A stretch of 7,202 nucleotides of DNA from an uncultured bacterium (lineage in GTDB: Bacteria > Gemmatimonadota > Gemmatimonadetes > Palauibacterales > KS3-K002). Location: the NCBI GenBank assembly GCA_947581845.1, contig CANPVY010000344.1:1-7202 (forward strand). The letters are read 5' to 3'. The translations under genes and the position numbers were made by a program. The notes under the pieces are model-generated. The model ran no database searches. It was not told the DNA's origin and saw only the letters and a program-made list of their open reading frames with translations. Shown piece by piece: positions 6,618-7,202 of this stretch; positions within the stretch are counted from its first letter, which is position 1; each line of letters starts with the position of its first letter.

Positions 6618-7202
6618 CTAGGATCCGCTGATTTCGATATCGGACTGCTCTCTCAAGTATCTGAAGACCTTCTCTTCAGTGACGCGACCCTCCAGATCGC
6701 GGAGCTCACCGCTCTTGGCCAGGCGGGCTCGGAGTTCCTGGACCGATCGGCCCATCCGTTTGGCGAGGGCCTGCAGGCGTTCCCCGATCTCCTCCCTGGT
6801 TGCCTCGAGACCCTGTTCCTCAGCGACCCGCTGCAGGATCAGCGTGCGTTTGATACCCCACTCGGCAGTCGGACGTGCCTGCTCGCGTGCCTTGGCCACC
6901 AGGTCCGGGTCGGCGTCCTCAGGCGGCGCGCCGACCAGAGCGTCTACGTAGCGCTCGACCATCGAGTCGGGAACGTCGAAAGGGTTGGCCTCGATAATCT
7001 GCTCGATGATCTGCTGGTCGAGTTGCAGCTCGACCTCCTGCTCTTTGTGCCGGCGCAGATCCTCGGCTACTGCCGTCCGCAGCTCTTCAAGGTCGGCGAA
7101 CTCGCCAACCGATGCGGCGAACCCGTCGTCCAACGGCGGTAGTTCCTGCTCCAGGACCTGCTTCAGCTCGATGTGTAGCTGCTGGGTCTTGCCCCGCTGC
7201 TC
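6618..7202 (-). CDS. tig: Trigger factor, C-terminal part (cut by right edge)
   Basis: Trigger factor is the ribosome-associated chaperone and peptidyl-prolyl isomerase. The frame is open to the last base of the window, so 194 residues of the C-terminal part are visible. The ribosome-binding domain and most or all of the PPIase domain lie outside to the right. A TTG at 7133 is not the start: upstream codons in the same frame encode LHIELKQVLEQELPPL, the typical link from PPIase domain to C-terminal domain. This is followed by LDDGFAASVGEFADLEELR, a characteristic trigger factor segment. The remainder is highly charged and helical, with the NPFDVPDSMVERYVDAL motif, as expected for the substrate-cradling arms. 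It ends in a short tail, SDIEISGS. It is the first gene of the - strand cluster seen here, followed by clpP after 44 bases. Confidence 0.93.
   Translation of the reverse strand, partial: EQRGKTQQLHIELKQVLEQELPPLDDGFAASVGEFADLEELRTAVAEDLRRHKEQEVELQLDQQIIEQIIEANPFDVPDSMVERYVDALVGAPPEDADPDLVAKAREQARPTAEWGIKRTLILQRVAEEQGLEATREEIGERLQALAKRMGRSVQELRARLAKSGELRDLEGRVTEEKVFRYLREQSDIEISGS

Noticed and set aside
6618..7133. A separate 171-residue gene starting at the TTG at 7133
   Set aside because: The same frame continues upstream to the window edge with typical trigger factor sequence, so the TTG is an internal Leu codon.

Overview
The window is a compact, GC-rich (roughly 60% by eye), gene-dense bacterial chromosomal segment made mostly of housekeeping protein-quality-control and cofactor genes. 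The protein set suggests a Gram-negative-type bacterium: ClpXP, HslU, trigger factor, a sigma-54 activator and a lipoprotein. The style of the sigma-54 activator and the gene mixture remind me of Gemmatimonadota or a related deep-branching phylum. That assignment is inference from memory and has not been tested.

Layout: the left part is read on the + strand. It holds the C-terminal part of HslU (cut by the left edge), a 136-bp gap with a plausible sigma-70-type promoter, then gcvT (glycine cleavage T protein). A MoaB/Mog-type molybdopterin adenylyltransferase overlaps gcvT by 4 bp (GTGA). An NtrC-family sigma-54-dependent activator follows after 17 bp, and its N-terminal receiver-like domain lacks the phosphorylatable Asp. 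The right part is read on the - strand, so in transcription order from the right edge: trigger factor (C-terminal part only), clpP, clpX, and an unrecognised 215-residue putative lipoprotein. The two transcription units converge at about 3972-3980 with only 7 bp between stop codons.

How the genes work together: trigger factor, ClpP and ClpX form the classical folding/degradation cluster, with short gaps of 44 and 14 bp that imply one operon. HslU is the unfoldase of the second ATP-dependent protease, HslVU; hslV would be expected just left of the window. GcvT and the Mog-like protein handle folate and pterin cofactors and appear co-transcribed with the sigma-54 activator. Three AAA+ proteins (HslU, the activator, ClpX) lie within 6 kb. 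The gene following clpX is the unknown lipoprotein rather than lon.

I found no mobile element, CRISPR array, tRNA or rRNA, and no convincing novel multi-gene system. The least explained items are the lipoprotein gene and the phosphorylation-independent-looking sigma-54 activator. No gene-free stretch exceeds 300 bases; the longest is 593-728.
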